This document shows, piece by piece, positions 52,813 through 64,000 of a stretch of 64,000 nt of DNA. A program made the translations under genes and the position numbers. Within the stretch, counting starts at the first letter, position 1. Each line of letters starts with the position of its first letter. This stretch comes from Nigrospora sphaerica (taxonomy: Eukaryota > Ascomycota > Sordariomycetes > Amphisphaeriales > Apiosporaceae), in the NCBI GenBank assembly GCA_018287875.1, contig JAGVVL010000015.1, forward strand, positions 3,348,001 through 3,412,000, in the 5' to 3' direction. Below the pieces are notes generated by a model. That model was not told where the DNA came from and did no database searches. It saw only the letters and a list, made by a program, of their open reading frames with translations.

Positions 52813-55800
52813 ATGTTGAGAAGAAGGGTCCCTGTGGTACGTCTCGTCCCCTCCCCGCTCATAACCTGCCGCGGTTCCCCTCCATTGGAGCAGTGCCCAT
52901 GGGGAATGCAAGCCGAGTATTCAGGCGCGGAACAGACGGCGCTGACTGCTCCCACGTCAAATAGCAGCGCAACCCGTCCATCTGCGCCTTCTGCCAGCAC
53001 CGACTCGCGCTGCGACAAGCCCACCCGCTGCCCCAACGACGATGGCTGTCCGCCTCGAGCCGTCTTCAGCAGGACGATAAGCCCGCCGACGGAGGTGCCT
53101 GGCGCCCGCCCGCCGCCACCCGGGGATGGGGAGGGCCCGCCTTTGCCGCCGGTAAGCCGGCCCCGCCGACGTCCTCGCCGGGCTCGCCGGCCGCGGGGGC
53201 CCAGGCCGACCTGCTGCCGCACGAGCTGGCCCTGCGCCAGCGCCTCGCCGAGAGCCGCAAGGCCAGGCTTGTCGAGGAGGAGCGGACCCGCGCCCAGGCC
53301 GAGAGCGGCCGGACCTCCAAGTTCGCCGTGGACGCGAACCCCAACGTCGCCGCCCACATGCGCGAACCCCGGCACAAGTGGGACTCCGAAATCCAGCGCC
53401 GTGTCCAGGACTACGTCGCCCGCGAGGCCTCGCAGCCCTTACGCGTGCCGCCGCCGCCGCGCGGCAAGCCCGCCGACCCGGTCCGCAATGGTGACGCCCG
53501 CCGTGTAAGACCTTTGAGGCCAAGGGGGCCATTAGACAATGCCGCACCCCTGGACGCTCCGTCACAACCAGAGAGGCCACCGCGCCCCGGACAATCGCCG
53601 GCAGGATCGAGCTCGACCTCTCCGTCTGCCTTCTCGGACTTGGCCGACGCCATAAGCCCGGCCAATCGGTCTCGCCCGGAACAAGAGCGACCGGCTGTCA
53701 GATCGCGGGACAGCCGCTTCACCGACCAACGGTCTTACACCGGGCCGTCAAAAGAAAGAACCCCGGCCACCTCGGCGGCATTAGACTGGATACAGGGCAT
53801 GTCAGCCAAAGCCCAAGCATCCGAAGAACCGGCCCCCGCCGCTTCAACTACACCAACACCTACGCCTGCGACCGCTCCCTCCGCCGGCCCAGCATCGACT
53901 CCTGCTCCGGCCTCTGCCAGCGGGGGCTGGGGACGGGGCGCGTTCGCGAATTTCAAGGCGCCCGAGGACCTAGTAACTCGACCCACGTCTGCTTCGACAG
54001 CACGGGGTTGGGGCCAGGGCATGTTTGCCAATACCCAAACATCCGAGGATCAGCCTTTCCGGGCTCCGGTTGCCCATGCTCTAGGTCCTTCCAGTGGTAT
54101 CTTTGCGAACCAGAAACCGGCGGGCTTTGCCCAAAAGGAGGATCGTCGGCCACGGCAGAACACGGGTGGTTTCTCCAGGGTAGATGGCCCTCGGAACACA
54201 GGAGGCTTCTCCAGGACAGACTGGCCGCAGAACACGGGAGGGTTTTCCCAGATGGATGCCCCATCTCGTCCCTCCAGATTGAGCAGGGTTCCTGATGATC
54301 GACAAGGCTTCAGGCTGCCAGGTTTCGAGCGCCGATCAAACCAGCCTACCCCGGTCAGAGAAACACCCCCTGGCGAACCCTCTCGACCGTTGGACAACAG
54401 CATCTACACCAAGGACGCGTGGAGGAATCGCACTTCTCAACAGAACCTCGGCGGCAGCCAGAGAGACTTCGGAGATTCTCCGTTTTCCCGTGAAGTAAGA
54501 CATTTCGACGAGCCGTCCAATACCTCCTCTCCTGGCACGGCCGACGGGCGAGACGCAGACGCAGACGTGACCAGCACCTGGGGCTCTCTGGCCAGAAAGC
54601 AGGCAGCTGAGAAGCCCAGCCGCCAGGACTTCTGGTCCTCCATGGAAAGCTTCACTCGCCAGGAACCCACCCAAGCCTCTTCCCAAGCGTCCCAGGTTGA
54701 CGAATCCCACCAAACGCGGACCGTGACTCCGCAGAGGTACGACCAGCCGCGGAGATACCAGTCTCCACAGACAGAAAACCCCAACCGCCAGCCGAGAGCA
54801 TCACCAGCACAAGAACGACGACTGGAGGCCGACGAGGATGATGACCATTACATCGAGCGTGGTGCTGGGCGTCAAAAGAAGGCAACTAGTTATTCCGAGC
54901 CTGCGGCTCCACCTCAACGTCGGGACCAGGGTGGCAAAAAGCGCGGAGATCGAGGTTCCCGATTTGTCGAAGAAGAAGAGGAGGATTATGACGCCGCCTA
55001 CGAACAGTACATGGCGCGGAAACGGGAGAAGGAGGAGCGCAAGGCCAGACGTGCAGCTGAACGGGCCGGGCCTCCGCCCATTGTACTGCCCGAACTCATC
55101 AACATCGCTCACTTGGCCGACGCCTTGAAGGTGGAAAAAAACCTCTTCCTCTCACAGCTGGGCGAGCTGGGCTTCGAAGGCATTACTCTCGACAGTGTTA
55201 TGGCCGGCGAAACGGCCGCCTTGGTCGCCCAGGAGTATGGCTACGATCCCACCGTGGACACGGGCTCGGACCAAGACCTCAAGCCGCGCCCTCCGCCCGA
55301 GGACACGAGCCTCCTCCCCCCTAGGCCACCCGTTGTGACAATAATGGGACATGTCGACCACGGCAAGACAACGCTTCTGGACTATCTTCGGAAATCCTCG
55401 GTGGTGTCACAAGAGCACGGTGGTATCACACAGCACATTGGTGCTTTTTCGGTCAACTTATCGTCGGGCAAGAACATTACGTTCCTGGACACGCCTGGAC
55501 ACGCGGCGTTCTTATCAATGAGGCAGCGCGGCGCCAACGTGACCGATATCGTGGTCCTCGTCGTGGCGGCGGATGACAGTGTCAAGCCGCAGACCATCGA
55601 GGCGATCAAGCACGCCCAAGGCGCCAAGGTGCCCATGATCGTCGCCATCACCAAGATCGACCGAGACGGTGCCCGGATCGACCAGGTCAAGACGGATCTG
55701 GCCAACAACGGCGTCGAGATTGAGGATTACGGCGGTGATGTGCAAGTGGTCTGCGTCTCGGGCGTCACGGGCCAGGGTATGGAGGACCTCGAAGAAAACA

Positions 55801-57069
55801 TCCTGGCGCTCTCCGAGATGCTGGACCACCGCGCAGAGGTGGACGGCCCGGTGGAAGGCTGGGTCATTGAGAGCAGCGTCAAGCCGATTGGCCGTGTTGC
55901 CACGGTCTTGGTAAAGCGGGGCACATTGCGACAAGGCGACATCATCGCGGCCGGCACTGCCATGGCCAAAGTGCGCCAGCTTCGCAACGAAGCTGGTGTG
56001 GACATGGATGAGGCGCCGCCGGGTACGCCCGTCGAGGTCATGGGTTGGCGTGAGCTCCCTGAAGCCGGCGATATGGTGCTACAAGCGGCGACTGAAAGCC
56101 GGGCCAGAGACGCCATCTCGTACCGAATCCACATGAGGGACCGCGAGAAGGATGCCCGTGACCAGGAGAAGGCCAACGAGCAACGCCGCCTGAAGGAAGA
56201 ACAGCGTGCACTCGCGAAAGAGGAGCAGGAGAACGAGGGAGGCGTCAAGAAGAGAAAGCGGCGCGAGTACGGCACCTGGGGCACCCAGGACGAACCCGAG
56301 GTCGAGGGCACGGCCAAGATGATCAACTTCGTGGTCAAGGGCGACGTGCACGGCTCGGTCGAGGCGGTCGAGGCGTCGATTCTCGAGCTGGGCTCGCACG
56401 AGGTGCGGCCGCGGGTGCTGCGGGCGCTGCCGGGGCACATTGTCGAGAGCGATATCGAGCACGCCGCGGCGTCGGGCAGCGTCATCGTCAACTTCAACCT
56501 GCCGGTGGCGTCCAACATCAAGGCCATGGCCGACGCGGCCGGAGTGCGCATCCTCGAGCACAACATCATCTACCGCATGGTCGACGAGGTCAAGCAGGTC
56601 ATGAGCTCCTACCTCGCGCCCGACGTGACCATCAACGTCCTGGGCGAGGCCGACGTCATGGCCGTCTTCCCCATCAACATCAAGGGCCGCCAGTACAAGA
56701 GCATCGCCGGCTGCCGCATCCGCAACGGCACTGTCGGCCGGAACCAACTGTTCCGCGTGCTCCGGAAGGGCGAGACCATCTTTGAAGGTACGTTGCTTCT
56801 CGCCCCTCCACTCTTGCAAGCCATCACGTCTTTTTCTCTTATTTCCTTTTCCTGGTGTATTTCCCTACCATTATGTCCTCGCTCTTTTGGTGCCCAGACT
56901 GACCCGTTTCCGTGCAGGCAAGCTCGAGTCCCTCAAGCACGTCAAGAAGGACATTGACGAGGCCCGTAAGGGTTCCGAGTGCGGCATCGGCTTCGAGAAC
57001 TTCCAGGACTTCGAGGTCGGCGACCAGATCCAGGGCTACGAGGAGGTCGTCACCCAGCGGAGTCTCTAG
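52813..57069 (+). CDS. Mitochondrial translation initiation factor IF-2
   Basis: Exons 52813-52836, 52965-56787 and 56918-57069 give 1,332 aa. Exon 1 encodes only MLRRRVPV; the join yields a mitochondrial presequence ([21 protein letters not shown]) that also has a CAFC motif. About 800 residues precede the GTPase domain: Pro/Ser-rich, with three 12-residue NTGGFS repeats and a Lys/Arg/Glu-rich helix, longer than in bacterial IF-2. A short IF2_N-like segment ([16 protein letters not shown]) follows. GTPase motifs: G1 GHVDHGKT (about 803), GITQHIG, G3 DTPGHAAF, and G4 TKID, where NKxD is more usual. Then come domain II, an Arg/Glu-rich linker and C-terminal IF2 domains, ending in [11 protein letters not shown]. 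It places initiator tRNA on mitoribosomes. Intron 1 acceptor could alternatively be CAG 3 bp downstream (one residue less). Confidence 0.93.
54159..54266 (+). repeat. Three 36-bp repeats in IF-2 encoding NTGGFS units
   Basis: Units start at 54159, 54195 and 54231. Each encodes NTGGFS(R/Q)xDxP(x), in the disordered N-terminal region of IF-2. Confidence 0.9.
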
Positions 57070-58925
57070 GCCCGAATACACGACGGCGGCGAATGCACAC
57101 ACGCAAGCATCCCTCGGGCTGAGGGGCCCGGGACACCGGGTAGAATTTCCCTCGTGCGACCATACGACACAGGTCCACTACTTGGGGGTTTGGGTACCTG
57201 GGAGTACCCAGACAAGATCTACCCTGTTTCTCCCGGGGCTCCGTGGCCCCATTGTATCATTATATGAAGAATTCTAGAAAAAGACCTAGACGCGGGGAGA
57301 CAAGCGCGGCGCTGCCGGCTGTATAGACCCGGCCCTTGTACATATATCTACTTTTGGAATTGCGCCATGGGTCTGAAGCACCGTCGAGACCATGTGCGGC
57401 GCCAATATCGGGGCCCGAATTACAGCTTCTTTCGTTAGGGAGGTTATGAGCCATCGTATTCTTGGAATGCCTGGGTGTTGCCCGTGTGGATGCGAGAACG
57501 CGTCTGTAGCCCCAAGGGCTGGATTGACGGGGCACTTGGGCATGTCGAAGCGTGAATATTTTGGCAGGCAGCGTTGGCGCCGGCCGCAAGTGGAAGATGG
57601 TGATATCGCTTCCCCTTCACGAATAGAGTCTTTACCCCTGTGCAGCGAGCCGTCTCAGCGATCCCGACGTATTGCCCCGAGCTCGTTGAGCGCCGGGGGC
57701 CGGGGACATGTCGGCGAGACGTCGAAGTCGTGACAGATATCCCCGTTCCATACTGGAGGAGAAACGAACCCGTTCCATCCTCGAAAAGTAAAGAGGCCGT
57801 TCTATACTTCCAAGGGAAAAGGACGAAGGAGGAGAGTAGTGAAATGGAGAGTAGCAGGACGATACCCAGCTAGCGGACACAAGCATGAATACCATACTTC
57901 GCAGAAGACCCAGCCCCCCCGATCACGTTACGTGCGTATCCCCACGGGCCCGGGAACCGCGAATATCAGCTCGACTGACCAGTACACGATGTTTTCCGGG
58001 TGGGTCCTCGCTCGGGCCAAGGTATACACGTATTCGCATGTACACTACTACCACCGCCGGTGCTCAAGAACCCTCAAAACGGAAACGCGGTCGACTAGTT
58101 GGCCGACTTGGCCTTCAGCCGAATACCGCGTTTCCCGGGCTTGTTGGGATAGGGGCGTCTCCCCCCGCCTTCGTCGTTTCTTGCTCTCTTGAGCCCTCCT
58201 TCCCTTACGCATTTCGACCCAAACTACCCACGCCCACCTTGGCTCAAAAACACCGACATCACGAAACCGCGACGCCCCGAGTAAAATAGACTTGTTTTAC
58301 TCGTCATCGGTAGAGTATGCGCGTGGGCAAAGGGTCGGGGCTCGTATCGGGAGCACGGCCCCACTTTATACTTTCTTTACCCTACCAGACAAACCCTTAC
58401 TAGATGGTCTCCTTGCCCCCTTTCTACGCTTTCTTTCTTCCTGCCTCCATAGGTAACGAGAAAAGCCTTTTTTTTCTTTTAACAAGAGGAACAATAATTG
58501 GGAAAGCACCGAGTTAGTTGTCCGAAAACCATATAGGCCAAGCTACAAGGAGCGATATTCCGTCCGTTCCATAGACAGTAGGTGATATCTTCACAAGAAG
58601 TGCGGCTTTCCCTCCCGTCTAAATATGGGGACAACAGTAGCAAATCGCCTCGAAGCAATATCGTACTTGGAGCCGCTGCGGGTGACCGAGCACGTCGACG
58701 AGGGATGCTGGACATATCTGGCCATCATTCGGGAGTGGTCATATTAGCGTGATGAGGGATAAATGGCTTTCGTTGTCTAATCTAACAATGTAAATTCGCC
58801 TGTTGCTTAAAACCAGCCGCATAGATGGCCTGGTGTTTATTATATAATGGGGTATCTCATAGCGCTTATTCATTTGTGATTAAAGTAATTATGATAACGA
58901 CTGGCGCCCGACCCGGCGTCCGAGC
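57070..58925. other. 1.9-kb intergenic region
   Basis: Frames of up to 134 codons on both strands lack motifs. The region is transcribed at least at its edges as 3' flanks of the convergent IF-2 and membrane-protein genes. A T-rich tract lies near 58469. Confidence 0.5.
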
Positions 58926-60132
58926 TCAGACTTCGGCCGCGGGGGAGGAGGTCAACTTGGCCTCGACAGGACCGCGCGGGTAGCCGGCGTTGTTGGCGAG
59001 GGAGACCTGGTCCTCGACGTACTCGTCCGACGAGTAGGTTGTGTCGTCGGCCGAGCGGTTGCGCGAGTGGCCCTGCTCGATCGTCACTTTGTAGTCGAGG
59101 CGCTTCTGGATGCCGCTGGCGCTGGTGCTGACGCCATCGGCTTTCACCGTGGACCGAGTGAAGGACTTGAGGCCGACGTCCTGGTTCCCGCCGATGTGGT
59201 TCCGCGACCGCTGGTCGCTTTGCGAGTTGGATATGGCGTAGGCGTCGGCCCTGTTGCCGCTGCGCGCCAGGCGCGCGATCAAGTTTGCGAGGCTCATCTC
59301 GATGTTGAGCTTGACGAGGTAGGCGACGGGGTGGAACCTGCGAGGGATGTGTGTTAATGGAAAGTGGAAAGATGTCACTTGCCCCTCGGCGGGTGATGAC
59401 GTACTGGATATACACGATGGGGTTCGGCAGGAACAACAGCCCGATGATCATGACGTCCATGAGGACCGAGACGACTAGCAGCTTGTTGTTGAAGGAGACT
59501 AGAGGCGCGTACTTGTGCAAGCCGTGCTGGTTGAGAAGGCGTTGTTTGACCGTCCGCACAAAGTACCAGTTCAGGCCCGCGTCGGCGATGCAGATCAGCG
59601 CCTTGGAGATGGGGTCCCAGACCCGGTTGACGTCGACGAAACTGTGAGGGGTTCGGTCAGCATGGCAGGAGGCACGGGCGACGAGCTAAGGGCGGCGGCA
59701 AGCGTACGTTTGGCTCACGGGCGGGCTGAGGTGGGCGGGGATCCAGATGCTAAAGACCATGATGTTGATGATGGTGATGAACGCGGCTATGCCGTACTTG
59801 ATCCAGCGAATCTGTCGCTGGCTCTCGGCGATGACGGCGATGCGGTTAATGATGATCTGCATAATGAGCTGGATCTCGAAGACCCAGCAGAACAGGATGA
59901 AGAATAAAAGCTGCAAAGTGGGCTTGACGAGACCCTCAAGGAAGACCCAGCCCAGAATGGCAATGACGATGTTGGCGACGATCTCACCCCAGACCATGTA
60001 GATGTAGGTGCTGCGCAGCGGGTTCTTGTTTTGCCGTGTCTGCTTGACCGCCTCCCAGGCCGTCAGGAAGCCGAAGCCGAGGCTGAAGCCGGCGGCAAGC
60101 GCGGCCACCTGGAAATCCGTCTTGGACGCCAT
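58926..60132 (-). CDS. Fungal multi-pass membrane protein (7TM-like)
   Basis: Exons 60132-59708, 59641-59405 and 59337-58926 (66- and 67-bp introns, GTACGC and GTACGT donors, ACAG and GCAG acceptors) give 357 aa. Seven hydrophobic segments are visible: FQVAALAAGFSLGFGFLTAW, YIYMVWGEIVANIVIAILGW, LQLLFFILFCWVFEIQL, YGIAAFITIINIMVFSIWI, ALICIADAGLNWYF, LVVSVLMDVMIIGLLFL and a weaker one before FHPVAYLVKLNIEMSLANLI. The first join makes VSQTFVDVNRVWDP and the second IQFHPVAYLV, both as in related fungal proteins. The C-terminal 110 residues are hydrophilic, Ser/Arg-rich and likely cytoplasmic. The layout resembles receptor-like fungal 7TM proteins, but no ligand or pathway is known. The start is the ATG before DFQVAALAAG. 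Confidence 0.85.
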
Positions 60133-62840
60133 TGTTGGCACGCCGTGCTTTTGTCGTCGTGTGGGGGGCGGGGGCAAGATGGGCGGATTCGAAGGTGAAG
60201 GGGAGCAGACGACGCAGCTACGCTTGCCCCGGATGACGGCAGAGAGGGCAGACGGCTTTCTTTGTACTCGGGAAGCTCGGGCGGGGGGGGGGGGAGGTGG
60301 CACCGACAAGCTATATTGAGCCAGTTGCTCATCAATGGGGCGAAAGGCGAGGAGCCGAATCCACCCCAGCCAAGCCGTGCCGGCCCTTGAGGCCGATTGG
60401 AGTAGGATGCCGACGACGGCGACGCTATCCTTTCGCCCAAGCGTCTGGAATGGTGCCTGAACGGGGAAGGGCGGGCCTGGAGGCCTGGACCCTCCGCCGG
60501 CAGAGCGGAGAACGGGTCTTCGTACGAGATAGACCCGTTTTGCCCAGCGAAACGGACTGTTCGGAGCTGAGTCCTAGCGGACAAGGGGGGAGGGGCTAAG
60601 CGGGCGAGACGATGTGCCTAGCTCTGGCCTGGTCGTCTGAGGTTGGCCTGAGCTCGAGTTGGCCACGAACGGGAATCGTCCGATTGCCCCGGAAATAGTG
60701 GTCGGTGATGGTAGTTTCGGCCTGTCAACGATTCACGCAGGCGCGCCTGTGAGCCACCACGACTCACTGGGCGCCGCTTGGCGACTCCGGGGCAAAACCA
60801 TCAAGGCACGGATTTCGCTGGGCAGTCGGCCTTGGCACCAGTATGGAGTCCACTGGATCGACGTCGCCCTTGCGCGTAGGGCTCATGCGGCGTGAGGCAT
60901 GGCCAGACAACTATGGCGTAGACCTGCATGGTGGCCCTGGCGGCCGAGGGCAACAAGTGCCGTTGGATGACCAGGGAGGGGGCGAAAGGGGAGGGATTGT
61001 GAGAGGCTGAAAAGGGACGAATCTCGGTGCGGCTGAGCTGGCGCAGGCCCATGGCGGATTTCCAAGTAGCGTTCAGGCGATGGGGGAAAGTTGAGGAGAC
61101 GTCTCGGCTGCTCGAGGTCGGGAAACAGGTACGTATACCTTGGGTGGCAGGAAACCTCCTCAGCCCCCGCGGCAATGTGGGCTCGCCTGCACGGACAGGA
61201 GATCACGACTCGGCATTTTCCTCTCTGTTCCTGCCGACAATGAGTTAAACGAGCTAAACAATTGGTTAGGGGAGCACTACATGCTAATACCACTGACGCA
61301 TCCAATATTTCCCATCGCGGTACCAATTGGCACGACCTGCCGAAGCCCCCCAGGGCGATGGCGCTAGCCGTCCGAGCCCTTACAAGCTGCTACTGCAACA
61401 GGCAAGATCCGCTGTCGCTTAAAGTATAAACGCCAACCCTTGGAAAGCATGTACCTACCTCCTACTTTGCGCGGGCGCGGGTGACTTATTGATTGCCACT
61501 GCCCCTGCCCCAGATCGCCTGGTTCACCGTGCACTATTATTTCACAACGCTGCTGCGTCCATACGACGTAGAGACGGGATGTGAGGGGTCTGCGCAAACT
61601 TATGGGGGAGTTCCTGCCTTTCCGAACCCCCGCTGCGGCCCCTCCAGAGGATCCCTTCCGGGGCGAGGGGCTCCCCATGCAGACCCTCTCCCAACCATAC
61701 GATCGGAATCTCCAGCCCTGCGAGCCCTGGCATTGAACCCCCGCCCATCCACAGCAAACCCACACATACGGGCTTAACCAGGTTACAATGAATACAAGCA
61801 GCATGTAAGAGTAGGCAGAGGCTCCCGTTTTTGCCGTGCAAACGTCGCGCCAACGTCAAGCGAGCAGACGACCACACGTTCGGCTGGCTGCCTCGTACGA
61901 TGACGTTCTTTTTTTGCACCCTTTCGGGCTTCTAGAATCCCATTCTCGAGTCAGATCCCACGACGCCACCGTCCGAGGTGACGCGGGGCGCGCGTCGGCG
62001 CGCCGCCTGAACCATGATCCCCTACCCGCCCGCTAAGCCGGAAGGGAAAGTGCTCCGACGCAACCCGCCGGAGGAGTGTCCGACGAAACCCCTCTCTCCG
62101 CCCCCTCAGCCCCTTTGTTAGTGCTCTTTAAGCGTGCCAACTGCTGAAGTCCAACCGTCGCACGACGAGATGAGGGGATTTCTTCTGCGCAGAGTATTGC
62201 CGTGTCATTTCATTCCTTCTATACTCAAATCGCGTACATTTCCGGGCCCCCACCGTTTGTTTTCCCAACTGTCACTAGCGCTTTTCGCGGCGATCCCAGG
62301 AGCCGCTGGCTACTGCTACTGAGTACATGCCGTGCTGCCTAGGGGAAGGGCGCCAACTCGTGCGGCCGCACTTGGCAGGGGGCCCGGTTAAGTGCAAGCC
62401 CCTTGCTCGCTTACAAAAACACACGCTTCGGTAATCCACGCCGTTTCCGTCCCGGCTTCATTGGCGATCACGGGGCTGCCCTCCCGATAGGCCATTAGCC
62501 CGCTAGGAGAAAGCTCCATCGCTGAAAACAAGCCTGTGCCTGCTATGGGGAGGATCCCATGGTCCAGTGGGGTAAAAGGCTGGCCAGAGATTGCGTCGGT
62601 AAGAGTGCCCCCGGTTCTGGCCAGTAAGGGAGGAGAAAGCATGCGAAGGGTCGTAGGCCAACCGTTATCTCAAAATTTGATCAATTGAGATGATTGCTCC
62701 CCGTTGTGAATCAAAACGCGAACTGCCTTCCTCAACCGAATCGGATCCTCTTGGCGTGAAACTGCTCGACAAGGGGCATCTCAACCATCGATCGCGAAGG
62801 AATCCGAATATCAGGTTCGCAGACAGAATCACAGCCTTAC
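60133..62840. other. 2.7-kb intergenic region
   Basis: No confident gene. A G13 homopolymer lies near 60282-60294 in the presumed promoter of the 7TM-like gene. A minus-strand frame at 62388-62642 (MLSPPLLARTGGTLTDAISG..) ends near a GTAAGC donor and could be an exon of the candidate gene to its right, but this is not supported enough to join. Confidence 0.4.
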
Positions 62841-63189
62841 ATTAACGCGACGGAAAAGGGGAGGTGGTTCATACCCCCAGTATGGCTCGAACTCCAGCAA
62901 GCCTGCCGAGCCTGCGAGTTCTGGTACTGGCGAGACTGGATCCGGATCAGTTCAGTACTCGTGGCTGCGCATCCTGTGGCACCGAGTAGCCGACCGGCAG
63001 AGCGCGTCAGCTCATTGGCCTTCGTTGGCGCCCTTGCGGACAAAGGTGCAGCTTACCCTGAGTCGTCAACAGATACCGTTGCAAGAAGCGCGTGTGGCCG
63101 CGCGCGCAAAATCGCCCGAGCCGTTGGATCTTGACGTCGTCGAGCAGCAGGATCGGCCAGTATGCGTCATCCACCTCGCGGCTCGAGGC
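62841..63189 (-). CDS. Candidate spliced gene fragment, unknown function
   Basis: Two minus-strand exons (63189-63057 and 62935-62841) join in frame across a 121-bp intron with a GTAAGC donor and CCAG acceptor. The result is a well-formed peptide: SSREVDDAYWPILLLDDVKI, then RGHTRFLQRYLLTTQ, then PELAGSAGLLEFEPYWGYEP and RRVN. The left exon is preceded by an acceptor-like TTCCAG, and the right exon is followed by GTAAGG, so both ends look internal. I recognise no family, and no start or stop is resolved. Confidence 0.3.
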
Positions 63190-64000
63190 CTGGAAGCTAC
63201 AACGGTTCTAGGGACTGCATCCCGCGGCGGCGTTGTCCAAGATCTTCCGACGAATCTTTGGAGGAAGATTGGTTAAGCTCGGCGGAGTGCGGGTAGATTA
63301 AAACTGTACAATGTATTCGTACCTCCGAAGACGCAAAGAAGCTAGGGGAAAATAGAGTGATTTGAGCAGGGAGCAGGTTAGTGAGCCAGGCGTGGTGTGC
63401 GATGTTAACGGTGATCACCTCGACATGAACGGCCGTATAGTCCACCGTTGAAGATAGCTACGGGGAGCGCCGTGGCGCGCACCACGCCGGACCGTTGCAA
63501 TTACCACTTGGGCCGTGGCACAGCTTTGTGTATTAGCCAAAGTCCACTAAGCTCTACATCAAGAGAGAACAGCAAACATGATACTACGCCTCGTACTGCC
63601 ATGAACTATTTTCCAGCCTGATGACAGAGGTCGTGCTCAATACCGCGGAATTGGAAGATCGGAGGATCGACGGGGCGTGGGGAGAGGCGATGTCCTATAC
63701 TCTGTACTTAAGGGGGCCATAGAGCGAAACTTGGTGGAATGGGGAGAGAAAGGAGACAAGAAATTATAAACTGGTAATTTTGAAAAAGGAGAAAAGCTTC
63801 TTCGTGAACCACGATATGCAGCGGCGCAGTATTGTGGTGCACATTGGAAAAAACGGTAACGAAAGACCTATTACTGCTTTCTCCTCACGGTTCCAGTTAA
63901 CGTCTTACCTTCTAGTCTCTAGATGGTACCATTTAAGGTCACTGTGGCGGCCAGTTGGGGCCAAGCCACCTCAGTTGGCCATCCCTCGCCCGTTCAGGCT
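63190..64000. other. Right end of window, no gene recognised
   Basis: Only short frames. The region is less GC-rich than the coding parts. A further upstream exon of the candidate minus-strand gene may lie here (a GTACGA donor after SFFASSE on the minus strand near 63325), but I could not establish it. Confidence 0.4.

Noticed and set aside
56079..56819. 246-codon minus-strand frame over the IF-2 C-terminus
   Set aside because: Shadow of a strongly conserved coding region.
1..64000. tRNA, rRNA and telomere repeats
   Set aside because: By eye I found no GTTCRANNC T-arm within a plausible cloverleaf, no rRNA blocks and no TTAGGG arrays; a covariance-model scan would be decisive.

Overview
This window is nuclear DNA from a filamentous ascomycete, most likely a Sordariomycete. 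The basis is short introns (about 50-180 bp) with GT..CTGAC/CTAAC..AG signals, GC-rich third positions, and a gene set typical of that class: secreted GH3 beta-glucosidase, S8 subtilase, cysteine-rich small secreted proteins, an NACHT-ankyrin receptor and DUF3602. I rebuilt spliced models by hand; those called confidently have joined exons that keep frame and restore family motifs. No tRNA, rRNA, CRISPR array or autonomous transposon was recognised.

Layout. 1-10.3 kb: a single-pass membrane protein with a Cys-rich ectodomain, a UPF0658-type Golgi membrane protein (4 exons) and a flavin monooxygenase (2 exons). 10.6-15.3 kb: an amidoligase-like protein, a small hypothetical ORF, and a 1.1-kb segment bounded by 60-bp inverted repeats that holds two small, divergent spliced gene models. 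15.6-19.7 kb: a 4-exon cytochrome bc1 subunit 8 gene with a GC-AG intron, and a secreted GH3 beta-glucosidase with a TATA box and a cluster of CreA-type motifs upstream. 23.2-26.0 kb: two same-strand hypothetical genes that look like diverged paralogues.

27.4-40 kb is an accessory region. It carries a large NLR-like gene (possible TIR/SEFIR-type N-terminus, NACHT, ankyrin repeats) whose ankyrin array is homogenised at DNA level and whose 3' end is frameshifted. Divergent from it is a multi-pass membrane protein of unknown function. Also here are a 24-cysteine secreted repeat protein, a decayed oxidoreductase pseudogene and another fungal protein of unknown function.

40.8-46.6 kb: a DUF3602-like protein, a 6-Cys small secreted protein and a secreted subtilase with an I9-like propeptide. 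49.7-60.1 kb is mostly housekeeping: a PP28/PDAP1-like phosphoprotein, a conserved ER-type membrane protein, mitochondrial IF-2 with a very long N-terminal region, and a multi-pass membrane protein. The last 4 kb is mostly gene-poor, with one candidate unknown spliced minus-strand gene.

The most interesting items are the NLR with its divergent membrane-protein partner, the 24-Cys hexa-repeat secreted protein, and the inverted-repeat segment whose right arm begins at a predicted intron/exon boundary.
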